A stretch of 26,632 nucleotides of DNA. It comes from Myxococcales bacterium. GTDB taxonomy: Bacteria > Myxococcota > Polyangia > Polyangiales > Polyangiaceae. Below are positions 15,377 to 21,987 of this stretch, one piece after another. The DNA lies in assembly GCA_003151595.1 (NCBI GenBank), contig PLXW01000137.1:1-26632 (forward strand), read 5' to 3'. Every line of letters starts with the position of its first letter. Positions within the stretch are counted from its first letter, which is position 1. The notes beneath the pieces were generated by a model. The model worked only from the letters and a program-made list of their open reading frames with translations, made no database searches and was not told the origin of the DNA. The translations under genes and the position numbers were made by a program.

Positions 15377-16777
15377 ATGAATCAGGGGCCGAACGTAGGT
15401 TCGCCGGGGGCTGCAGGCCGACCTGGGCAGATGACCGCGGTCATGCGGGCGATGGCGCAAGCCACCGGTCCGAAGGTGCTGCGCATCGGCCTGGTTCAAG
15501 GGGGCCGCGTCATCGAAGAGCGCATCATCAAGCAGCGCACGAGCGTGACGGTCGGGGCGAGCGAGAAGGCGATGTTCGTCATCCCGAGCAACGTCGTCCC
15601 CGCGCAGTTCAAGCTCTTCGAGCTGCTCGGCGCCGAGTACTACTTGAACTTCATGGACGGCATGAGCGGCCGCGTGGCGCTCGCGACCGGCATCACCGAC
15701 ATCGGCGCGTTGAAGGGGCAGGCGAAGCGCGTCGGCAACGCCTATCAGGTGAAGCTCACCGAAGAGGCGCGCGGCAAGATCGTCGTCGGCGAGACGACGT
15801 TCCTCTTTCAGTTCGTCGCGCCTCCGCCGGTGCAACCGCGCCCGCAGCTCCCGCTCGCCGTCAAGGGCGGGCTCGCGAGCCAGATCGATTGGAACCTGAC
15901 GATCATCGCCGCGTTCAGCTTCATGCTGCACTTCGGAATGATCGGCGCGATGTACTCGGACTGGATGGACCCGATCGTCAACGACGACGTGAACGTTCAA
16001 GGCCTCATCGATCTCGCGAGCAAGGTTCCGCCGCCCGTCGTCGAAGACAAGCCGCTCGACACGACGAAGAGCGACGACAAGAAGTCGGACGACAAGCCCG
16101 CGCCGGCTGCGAAACCTGCAGGCCCTGCGGGACCGAAGGCGCCGAAGACGAGCGACGCGGCGGCCGCGAAGCTCGCGCAAGCCGCCGAAGCGTTGCAGGT
16201 CGGCATTCTCGCGGCGTTCAACGGGAGCTCCGCGGTGCAGGGCGCGCTCTCGCGAAGCGACATTCCGCCGGTCGACTTGAGCGGCGCTGCAGCGTCGGGT
16301 GCGGCCGTCAGCTCTGCGGGCGGCGATCTTCACCTCGGGAGCGGCGGTGGGGTCGTGCAACCTGGTCGCGGTGGTGGTCTCGGATCGATCGCAGGCGGCA
16401 ATGGCACCGGCGCAGGCAACGGCGCAGGCACGCTGACGGCCGTGCAGGGGCCGCGCGGCGACGCTTCGATCGGCGCGACGAGCGCGTCCGTTCCCGTTTC
16501 GAACCTGGAGCGCGTCGTCGCGCAGCTCCGCCCGAAATTCAAGAACTGCTACCAGACGCAAGGGCTGAACATCGATCCGGGGATGTCCGGCTCGGTGACG
16601 ATGGTCGTCAAGATCGCGCCGAACGGCGAAGTGAGCTCGGCCGATCCCTCCGCGAACAACGGCCTGTCGGATCCGGTGGTGCGCTGCATCTCGCGCGTCC
16701 TCAAGAACGCGCAGTTCGACGCTCCGGGATCCAGCGGTTCAACCGTTCAGATCCCTGTGAAGTTCGTCAAGCAGTAG
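15377..16777 (+). CDS. FHA-like / AgmX-PglI C-terminal domain protein, GltG/PglI-like
   Basis: This is a 466-aa inner-membrane protein. Residues about 34-148 look like an FHA-type cytoplasmic domain (VLRIGLVQGGRVIEERIIK ... GKIVVGETTFLFQFV). One transmembrane helix follows at about 174-193 (LTIIAAFSFMLHFGMIGAMY), then a Lys/Asp/Pro- and Ala-rich linker and a Gly-rich stretch in the periplasm. The C-terminal domain, residues 376-466, matches the AgmX/PglI C-terminal (TonB-like) family: NLERVVAQLRPKFKNCYQ, GSVTMVVKIAPNGEV, VVRCISRVLKNAQF. Its two cysteines, Cys391 and Cys437, could form a disulfide. The ATG has GGCGGAG 7 nt upstream. In M. xanthus, PglI/GltG has an FHA domain and this C-terminal domain and acts in gliding. 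Here it ends the cluster before a strong terminator. Confidence 0.85.
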   Translation: MNQGPNVGSPGAAGRPGQMTAVMRAMAQATGPKVLRIGLVQGGRVIEERIIKQRTSVTVGASEKAMFVIPSNVVPAQFKLFELLGAEYYLNFMDGMSGRVALATGITDIGALKGQAKRVGNAYQVKLTEEARGKIVVGETTFLFQFVAPPPVQPRPQLPLAVKGGLASQIDWNLTIIAAFSFMLHFGMIGAMYSDWMDPIVNDDVNVQGLIDLASKVPPPVVEDKPLDTTKSDDKKSDDKPAPAAKPAGPAGPKAPKTSDAAAAKLAQAAEALQVGILAAFNGSSAVQGALSRSDIPPVDLSGAAASGAAVSSAGGDLHLGSGGGVVQPGRGGGLGSIAGGNGTGAGNGAGTLTAVQGPRGDASIGATSASVPVSNLERVVAQLRPKFKNCYQTQGLNIDPGMSGSVTMVVKIAPNGEVSSADPSANNGLSDPVVRCISRVLKNAQFDAPGSSGSTVQIPVKFVKQ

Positions 16778-16799
16778 AAAAACGTTGCTCAATCGCGCC

Positions 16800-16839
16800 G
16801 CGCCGCGTCTTCTTCGTGGAGACGCGGCGCAGTAGTTTT
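16800..16839 (+). terminator. Rho-independent terminator of the Glt-like cluster
   Basis: An 11-bp perfect stem (GCGCCGCGTCT at 16800-16810 pairing with AGACGCGGCGC at 16820-16830) with a 9-nt loop is followed by AGTAGTTTTG. It begins 22 nt after the stop codon of the GltG-like gene and separates this unit from the polysaccharide-export genes. Confidence 0.82.
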
Positions 16840-17093
16840 GTGGCGTACGGCATCTATCGAACCGAGTCGTATGGAGCAGTCGAGACGAGCCTTCGAGGAC
16901 ATGATTCCGCGGCCGTCGACCCACCGAATGAACGTCCTCAACAAGCACCGCACCGGACACAGGGACCGCAAACCGCGACCGGGGATCCTCGGCTCGTGTG
17001 TTTCGAAAATAGGTTTGGCGCCCGATCGCAATCATCGCGTTTTCGCCTGAAATTCAGCCAGTTCGTTGGGTGTGGCTCATGCAGATGGGATCG
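16840..17093. other. Gene-free spacer between terminator and next promoter
   Basis: Part of a 379-nt gap (16778-17156). Between the hairpin terminator and the promoter at 17094 I see no gene with a ribosome-binding site, no repeat and no further hairpin of note. It is visibly less GC-rich than the coding DNA on both sides. Confidence 0.5.
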
Positions 17094-17122
17094 TTGACAT
17101 GGCTAGCCGAGACCGTTAGAGT
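17094..17122 (+). promoter_or_regulatory. Strong sigma-70-type promoter (TTGACA-N17-TAGAGT)
   Basis: A perfect -35 TTGACA at 17094-17099, a 17-bp spacer and -10 TAGAGT at 17117-17122 place the transcription start near 17129. This is 28 nt before the ATG at 17157, which itself has GAGGGGAG upstream. It is the best promoter match in the window and should drive the export genes. Confidence 0.75.
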
Positions 17123-17156
17123 GACCAAACATTCCGCTCGGAGGGGAGCGACCCGC

Positions 17157-17762
17157 ATGCGACTTCGCTCGAGACTCAAGTGGTTCGTCACCTTCGCGGT
17201 GCTGGCCTACGCCGCTTCGCCCGCAGGCGCACAAACGTCTCAGCCGCCGACCCCGGCGCCTGGCGTTGACGCGCACGTCGGCTTTCAGGCGCACGTCAAC
17301 GTGTCACCTGAACAGATGCTGGCCGAAGGTTCCGGACACATCACGTTCATCAACCAGGCATCACAGACCGTCGGCCGCCGGCTCGCGACAGCGCGCCACG
17401 AAAAAGACGTCGTCAAGATGCTCTGCTTGAACGACAAGCTCTCGCAGATCGACGTCGCGGGACGTTCCGCGGGCGATCGATTCCGCTCGCTTCAGGCGGC
17501 GGTCGGTCGTCATGACGTCGAGCTCGCGAATCATGAGCACACGATCGGCGGGGTGCTCCGGCAGCGCGTCGAGCAGTTGATGACCGAAGCCAATCAGTGC
17601 ATCGGTGAAGAGGCCGCGTACACGGGGGCGACGACGACGTTCACCACCGTGGACCCGACTCTTCCCGGGGATCAGACCTCGCTTCCGCCGTTCGGTCCCG
17701 TGAACATACCGGCTCCGCCGGTCGAGGTTCCGCCGCCCCAAGCAAAGAGCCCTTCGAAGTAG
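17157..17762 (+). CDS. Small exported protein of the polysaccharide-export module
   Basis: This 201-aa protein has a clear signal peptide (RLKWFVTFAVLAYAASPAGA, cleaved before Q). The mature part is mostly helical to about residue 150: ITFINQASQTVGRRLATARH, KMLCLNDKLSQIDVAGRSAG, VEQLMTEANQCIGEEAAY, with single cysteines in KMLC and NQC that could pair. A Pro/Thr-rich C-terminus ends the protein. I do not recognise a named family. The ATG at 17157 is supported by GAGGGGAG 8 nt upstream and by the promoter at 17094; an upstream in-frame start at 17070 precedes that promoter and is rejected. It is followed after 135 nt by the outer-membrane beta-barrel gene. Location suggests a periplasmic accessory to polysaccharide export, which is inference only. 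Confidence 0.78.
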   Translation: MRLRSRLKWFVTFAVLAYAASPAGAQTSQPPTPAPGVDAHVGFQAHVNVSPEQMLAEGSGHITFINQASQTVGRRLATARHEKDVVKMLCLNDKLSQIDVAGRSAGDRFRSLQAAVGRHDVELANHEHTIGGVLRQRVEQLMTEANQCIGEEAAYTGATTTFTTVDPTLPGDQTSLPPFGPVNIPAPPVEVPPPQAKSPSK

Positions 17763-17801
17763 GTGCGCACGGGTTTCGGCGCCGCAAGGCATCGGGCCCA
17801 G

Positions 17802-17837
17802 TTCCGGTTGCAGTACGGATTCCGGGTGCAGTACGGA
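17802..17837 (+). repeat. 18-bp perfect-period tandem repeat upstream of the beta-barrel gene
   Basis: TTCCGGTTGCAGTACGGA (17802-17819) is followed immediately by TTCCGGGTGCAGTACGGA (17820-17837), differing at one base. A TAGAGT hexamer, identical to the -10 at 17117, lies at 17871-17876, 21 nt before the ATG at 17898, but no good -35 accompanies it. Tandem direct repeats 34-69 bp upstream of a -10 lacking a -35 fit an activator-dependent promoter; this is inference. Confidence 0.7.
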
Positions 17838-17897
17838 CATGGCGGCCACGCGAAAGCGCGGACCCGTCGATAGAGTGTGCGTGAGCCGACGACGGAT

Positions 17898-19319
17898 ATG
17901 AAAAATAGAGCTTTCGGACGTATTGCCGCAACCGTGGGAGGCGCGTGTGCGCTTGCTTGGAGCCTGCCCGCGAGCGCGCAGGAGTTCATGCAGGATCGCC
18001 GCGTCCAGCAAGGACCTGGCTACCAAGCCGGCGAGTTCGAGCTGCACCCTGGGATCGCAGCCGAAGTTGGGTACGACTCCAACTATTTCGGCCGCTCTGA
18101 CAAGACTGACATTCACTATCTGAACGGGGCGCCGCAAAATCCGCCGACGGGCACCGGCCTGCTTCGCGTGACGCCGTCGGTTCGTATCTCGACGACTCCT
18201 GCGGCCCAGCGAACAGCCGAACAGCCGACCCAGCGCCCTGCGGTCTCGTTCGACGGCGGAGCGAGCGGGACGTACCGCGAGTTCTTCAGCAGCCAGACGA
18301 GCAATCAACGGAACATGTCCGGGAACGCGGACGCGATGCTCGGGATCCTCCCCGGCCGCGCGTGGAGCGGAAGCTTGACAGCCAGTTGGATGCGCATGAT
18401 CCAGCCGACCGTCCTCGGCGACCCCGATCTCTCCTACAACAACGACACCATCACCGCCGGCGCCGATCTCGCGGCGCAACCGAACGAAGGCACGCTCGAC
18501 TGGCACTTCGGGTACCAGTACACGGGCATCTTCTTCGAGCAAGCGTCCGGAAGCCCGTACAACAACCAGATGCATACCGGGTACTCCCGGGGTCGCTGGC
18601 GGTTTCGTCCGCGCACCGCGCTTCTGTACGACGGGTCGATCTCGTACCGGTCCTTCAACAACGCTTCGAACGCCTCGTTCGACGAGCACTCGACGACTCC
18701 GGTGCGCGTGCGCATGGGCCTCGAAGGGCTCGTCACGCCGCGCTTTTCGGTCCTCGCGCTCGTCGGCTACGGCGGGACGTTCACGACCGGGGCCTCGAAC
18801 GACGCGAGCGTGCAGCAATACGACTCGGTGATTGGTCAGCTCGAGCTTCGGTTCTTCCCGGGGACGACCTCGCCGGAGCTTCAGGCGAAGCCTTCGTTGC
18901 TCGTCTCGACGATCGCGCTCGGATACATGCGAGACTTTCAGGCGAGCTACCTTGGCCCGGCCTTGGGGCTCGACCGCGGCTACCTGCGGGCAGAGTATTT
19001 CTACGCCGGCAAGTTCCTCATCACGATCGAAGGCGGAGTCGGGGCTTACGAGCACCCGGATCTTTACTTCGGAGCGGTCGGAAACGCGGCTCCGATCAAG
19101 ATGGCGAACGCGTACACGGACGTGCGTGCGGATGCGACGCTCTTCACGGAGTACCGCGTCGTCCAGTCGTTCGGGATCAACGGCACGTTCAGCTACGCCG
19201 AAAACTTCAGCTCGACACAGCTCCCGGTCACCGCGGCCGACGTCGTGACGCGCAACAGCCTGTTCGATATGAGCTGGCGCCGTTACCAAGCGTTCTTTGG
19301 CGTTCGCTGGTTGATGTAG
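17898..19319 (+). CDS. Outer-membrane beta-barrel of polysaccharide export (EpsX-like)
   Basis: This 473-aa protein has a signal peptide (MKNRAFGRIAATVGGACALA..., cleaved after ASA). The rest shows alternating hydrophobic/polar strands with many aromatic residues: ELHPGIAAEVGYDSNYFG, SGSLTASWMRMIQP, LDWHFGYQYTGIFFEQ, RPRTALLYDGSISYRSF, and a final strand YQAFFGVRWLM reaching the C-terminus. The size is right for a barrel of about 18 strands. The next gene encodes a short OPX lipoprotein. This pairing is the arrangement of the composite OPX/beta-barrel translocon described for M. xanthus exopolysaccharide (EpsX with EpsY), in which the barrel rather than the OPX helix crosses the outer membrane. 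The ATG at 17898 was chosen for the clean signal peptide. The polymer exported cannot be told from this window. Confidence 0.82.
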   Translation: MKNRAFGRIAATVGGACALAWSLPASAQEFMQDRRVQQGPGYQAGEFELHPGIAAEVGYDSNYFGRSDKTDIHYLNGAPQNPPTGTGLLRVTPSVRISTTPAAQRTAEQPTQRPAVSFDGGASGTYREFFSSQTSNQRNMSGNADAMLGILPGRAWSGSLTASWMRMIQPTVLGDPDLSYNNDTITAGADLAAQPNEGTLDWHFGYQYTGIFFEQASGSPYNNQMHTGYSRGRWRFRPRTALLYDGSISYRSFNNASNASFDEHSTTPVRVRMGLEGLVTPRFSVLALVGYGGTFTTGASNDASVQQYDSVIGQLELRFFPGTTSPELQAKPSLLVSTIALGYMRDFQASYLGPALGLDRGYLRAEYFYAGKFLITIEGGVGAYEHPDLYFGAVGNAAPIKMANAYTDVRADATLFTEYRVVQSFGINGTFSYAENFSSTQLPVTAADVVTRNSLFDMSWRRYQAFFGVRWLM

Positions 19320-19444
19320 TCGGGCAAGCGTCCAGCATCATCCTCGGTCCCCGCGTAGGTCAGCCGATGCGGAATCGGCGCGACCTCCACTTGCGACTCG
19401 ACTGACCTTGCGCCCTCACCGCGCGATCGTCTACGAAGGCCCCT

Positions 19445-20038
19445 ATGTTGCGTTTCCGTTGGCTCGTCGCGTGTGTCATCGCGACGATCGTGGCGTGCAC
19501 GAGCACGCGGCCGCCCCCTCCCGCGAATCTCCCCGCTCCTGTCGCGAGCACCGTCATCGGTATCGGTGACCTCATCACCGTGTCACTCGTCGGCGAAACG
19601 CTCCCGAGTGACTTCCGCGTGCAGCCGGACGGAACGATCGACTACCCGTATGTCGGGCGCTTGAAGATCTCCGGGCTGGAGCCGCAAGAGATCGTCGACG
19701 TGCTGCGGAAGCATCTTGTCGACGGGAAGATCCTCTCCAACCCGCAGATGTCGCTCATCGTGAAGGAGTACAACTCCAAGCGCGTCACGGTCATCGGCCA
19801 GGTCACAAAACCCGGCGCCGTGCCGTGGACCGCTGGGATCAAGCTGGTTGACGCGCTGTCGCAGGCGGGGTGGTTCACGCCGATCGCCGATAGCAATCAC
19901 GTCGTGCTGACGCGCCAGGTGTCGAGCACCAAGACGGTGACCGCGATCGTGAGCGTCGACGCGATCACCGACGGCACCCAGGCCGATTTGCCGCTGCAGG
20001 CGGGCGACACCGTGAAGGTCGAGTCGCGCGTCTTCTGA
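19445..20038 (+). CDS. Short polysaccharide export (OPX/Wza-type) lipoprotein
   Basis: This is a 197-aa periplasmic lipoprotein with lipobox IVAC (Cys18). A Poly_export domain spans about residues 38-110 (GIGDLITVSLVGETL, FRVQPDGTIDYPYVGRLKI, EIVDVLRKHL) and one SLBB domain about 113-165 (VTVIGQVTKPGAVPW, KLVDALSQAGWF). The protein stops soon after, so it lacks the further domains and the C-terminal amphipathic helix by which classical Wza spans the outer membrane. Such short OPX proteins in myxobacteria work with a separate beta-barrel, encoded here 125 nt upstream. GAAGG lies 5 nt before the ATG. A weak hairpin GCCGAT-N5-ATCGGC sits in the gap at 19363-19379. No glycosyltransferase, Wzx/Wzy or Wzc genes are in the window. 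Confidence 0.9.
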   Translation: MLRFRWLVACVIATIVACTSTRPPPPANLPAPVASTVIGIGDLITVSLVGETLPSDFRVQPDGTIDYPYVGRLKISGLEPQEIVDVLRKHLVDGKILSNPQMSLIVKEYNSKRVTVIGQVTKPGAVPWTAGIKLVDALSQAGWFTPIADSNHVVLTRQVSSTKTVTAIVSVDAITDGTQADLPLQAGDTVKVESRVF

Positions 20039-20064
20039 GCGCGGCGGAGTCGAAGGCGGGCTCG

Positions 20065-21111
20065 ATGGCAGCAGACTCGACGGCAACACGCGCGATGCCG
20101 AGGGTCCTCGTGCTCCATACGGGGGGCACGCTGATGATGCGTGCGCGCGCCGGCGACGACGCGGCGGGCGGGTCGCTGACGCCCGATGTGTACGGGCGCG
20201 ATCTGGCCGTGGAGCTTCCGAGCCTCGTGCGGATCGCCGAGCTCGAGACGCGGATCCTGTTCACGATGGACTCGGGCGACATGCAGCCCGCGAACTGGAT
20301 CGCCATGGCGCGCGAGGTCCACGCCGCGGTCCAGGATCCGCGGATCGACGGAGTGGTCATCGTCCACGGGACCGACACGATGGCGTACACCGCGAGTGCG
20401 CTGGGGCTCCTGCTGGGCCCGTTGCCGAAGCCGGTGGTGCTCACGGGGGCGCAGCGGCCGCTCGCGCAAGCGCGGACCGACGCGCGCGAGAACCTGATCG
20501 ATGCCGTGCTCGTGGCGACGCTCGGAGTTCCTGAGGTGACGATCGCGTTCGCGTCGCGCGCGATACGCGGCGTCCGTGCGACGAAGCGGGATGCATGGGG
20601 GTTCGATGCCTTCGATTCGCCGAACTGCGCGCCGCTGGTGGAGCTAGGTATCGGCGTCGAGGTCGCGGCTCACGTGCGCGCCCCGTCGGCGCTCGCGCCC
20701 TTCGATCCGAAGGTCGATGCGCGGGTGCTCGCCGTGCGCGTGTTTCCGGGGATCGATCCGGCGCTGGTGAGCGGGGCGCTGAGCGCGGGGGTCCGTGGGC
20801 TGGTGCTCGAAGCGTACGGGACGGGGAATCTGCCGCACCTGGCGGGGTCGCTGATCCCCGCGCTCGAAGAGGCGCGCGCGCGCGGCGTGCCAGCGTTGGT
20901 GGTCTCGCAGTGCCTTCGCGGGTTCGTGGACATGACCGCGTACGCCGGCGGCGCTGCGGCGAAGGCGGCCGGCGCGATCTCCGGCGGCGACATGACCGTC
21001 GAAGCGGCGATCGCGAAGCTGATGATCGGCCTCGCGCGCTACGACGATCCCGCCGTCTTGCGCGCGTGGCTCGAAGCGGACGCCGTGGGCGAACGAACCG
21101 CGCTGGCTTAA
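20065..21111 (+). CDS. L-asparaginase, type I (AnsA-like)
   Basis: This 348-aa enzyme hydrolyses L-asparagine to aspartate and ammonia. The N-terminus has TGGT at 19-22, giving the catalytic Thr22. VIVHGTDTMAYT supplies the Thr103-Asp104 pair and VLTGAQRPL the following loop. RATKRDAWGFDAF supplies Lys174, the equivalent of the active-site lysine. No signal peptide is present, consistent with the cytoplasmic type I enzyme. The ATG at 20065 is preceded by AAGGCGGG at 4 nt; an internal ATG at 20095 is possible because only 10 residues precede the first core strand. It starts 26 nt after the OPX gene and may be read through from it, though no functional link is evident. The stop is 20 nt from the convergent enoyl-CoA hydratase gene. 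Confidence 0.93.
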   Translation: MAADSTATRAMPRVLVLHTGGTLMMRARAGDDAAGGSLTPDVYGRDLAVELPSLVRIAELETRILFTMDSGDMQPANWIAMAREVHAAVQDPRIDGVVIVHGTDTMAYTASALGLLLGPLPKPVVLTGAQRPLAQARTDARENLIDAVLVATLGVPEVTIAFASRAIRGVRATKRDAWGFDAFDSPNCAPLVELGIGVEVAAHVRAPSALAPFDPKVDARVLAVRVFPGIDPALVSGALSAGVRGLVLEAYGTGNLPHLAGSLIPALEEARARGVPALVVSQCLRGFVDMTAYAGGAAAKAAGAISGGDMTVEAAIAKLMIGLARYDDPAVLRAWLEADAVGERTALA

Positions 21112-21131
21112 GTGACGAGCCGACGAGCGCG

Positions 21132-21917
21132 CTACTTCCCTTCGAAGTTCGGCTCGCGCTTCGAGGCCCACGCCATGATCCCTTCCATGGCGTCCTGGCT
21201 TCGCAGGAGCTGGAGCTGACCCTCGCGTTCGCGGCGAAGCGCGTCTTCGAGCTCGCCCCAGCTTCCATAGACGGCGCGTTTGATCTGCGCGAACGCGAGA
21301 GGCGGGCCCTTCTCGAGCTCGCGTGCGGCGGCGAGCGTCACGTCGCGCAGCTCGCTCTGCGAGGTGAGCTTCATCACGAGGCCCAGCGACTCGAGCTCGG
21401 GGCCTTCGATCTTCTCGGCGAAGAGCATCCACCGGAGCGCGCGCGCGGTGCCGACGAGGCGCGGAAGCCAGAACGTGCCGCCGCCGTCGGGCATGAGACC
21501 GATCTTCACGAACTTCTCCTGCACGTACGCTTCGCGCGTGGCGACGCGAAGGTCGCACGCCAGCGCGAGATCGGCGCCGAAGCCCACCGCGCAGCCGTCG
21601 AGCATGGCGATGCTCGGCTTGGGGCAGCGGACGATGGCCTTGATGACCGCGTGGTACTCGTCCATGTAGGCGTCGAGGTGCTGGAGGAGATCGGGGTCCT
21701 CCATCATGTTCTTTCGCAGATCGGCGCCGGCGCAGAAGTGGCCGCCCGCTCCGGTGAGCACGACGCAGCGAACGCCGTCGTCGGCCGCGGCGGCGTCGAA
21801 CGCGTCGCGCACGCCGGTGATGACGGCGCGCGTGAGGGCGTTGCGCGCTTCGGGGCGGTTGATGGTGACGACGCGCGTGCGCCCTGTGGTCTCGACGAGG
21901 ACCTCCGACGTGATCAT
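21132..21917 (-). CDS. Enoyl-CoA hydratase/isomerase family protein
   Basis: This 261-aa protein is of crotonase type, acting on acyl-CoA thioesters in fatty-acid or aromatic-acid breakdown. Characteristic segments are VVTINRPEARNAL near the N-terminus and the CoA-binding/oxyanion loop GAGGHFCAGADLR. They are followed by MLDGCAVGFGADLALACDLRV and KIGLMPDGGGTFWLPRLVG. The second catalytic glutamate position of enoyl-CoA hydratases reads Asp in PDGGG, and the first is not an obvious Glu. This favours an isomerase-like member such as the PaaG group over a simple hydratase; this is inference. AGAAGGAAG lies just upstream of the ATG. The gene is convergent with the asparaginase gene and lies 70 nt downstream of the AI-2E-family permease gene on the same strand. 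Confidence 0.92.
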   Translation of the reverse strand: MITSEVLVETTGRTRVVTINRPEARNALTRAVITGVRDAFDAAAADDGVRCVVLTGAGGHFCAGADLRKNMMEDPDLLQHLDAYMDEYHAVIKAIVRCPKPSIAMLDGCAVGFGADLALACDLRVATREAYVQEKFVKIGLMPDGGGTFWLPRLVGTARALRWMLFAEKIEGPELESLGLVMKLTSQSELRDVTLAAARELEKGPPLAFAQIKRAVYGSWGELEDALRREREGQLQLLRSQDAMEGIMAWASKREPNFEGK

Positions 21918-21987
21918 CGATGCTTCCTTCTCGTTCGTTTTTCGTGAGTGGCTTCGCCGGGCTTCGTAGGGCCGGCGACCGACTCAA

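Noticed and set aside
17070..17156. Longer N-terminus for the small exported protein, starting at 17070
   Set aside because: It would begin upstream of the strong promoter at 17094-17122 and bury the signal peptide; the ATG at 17157 has a good ribosome-binding site.
17361..19289. Long minus-strand open frame opposite the small exported protein and the beta-barrel gene
   Set aside because: Arg-rich shadow spanning two clear sense genes, with no start context or domain.
19363..19379. Terminator between the beta-barrel and OPX genes
   Set aside because: The GCCGAT-N5-ATCGGC stem is short and has no T-run, so it is only mentioned as a weak hairpin.
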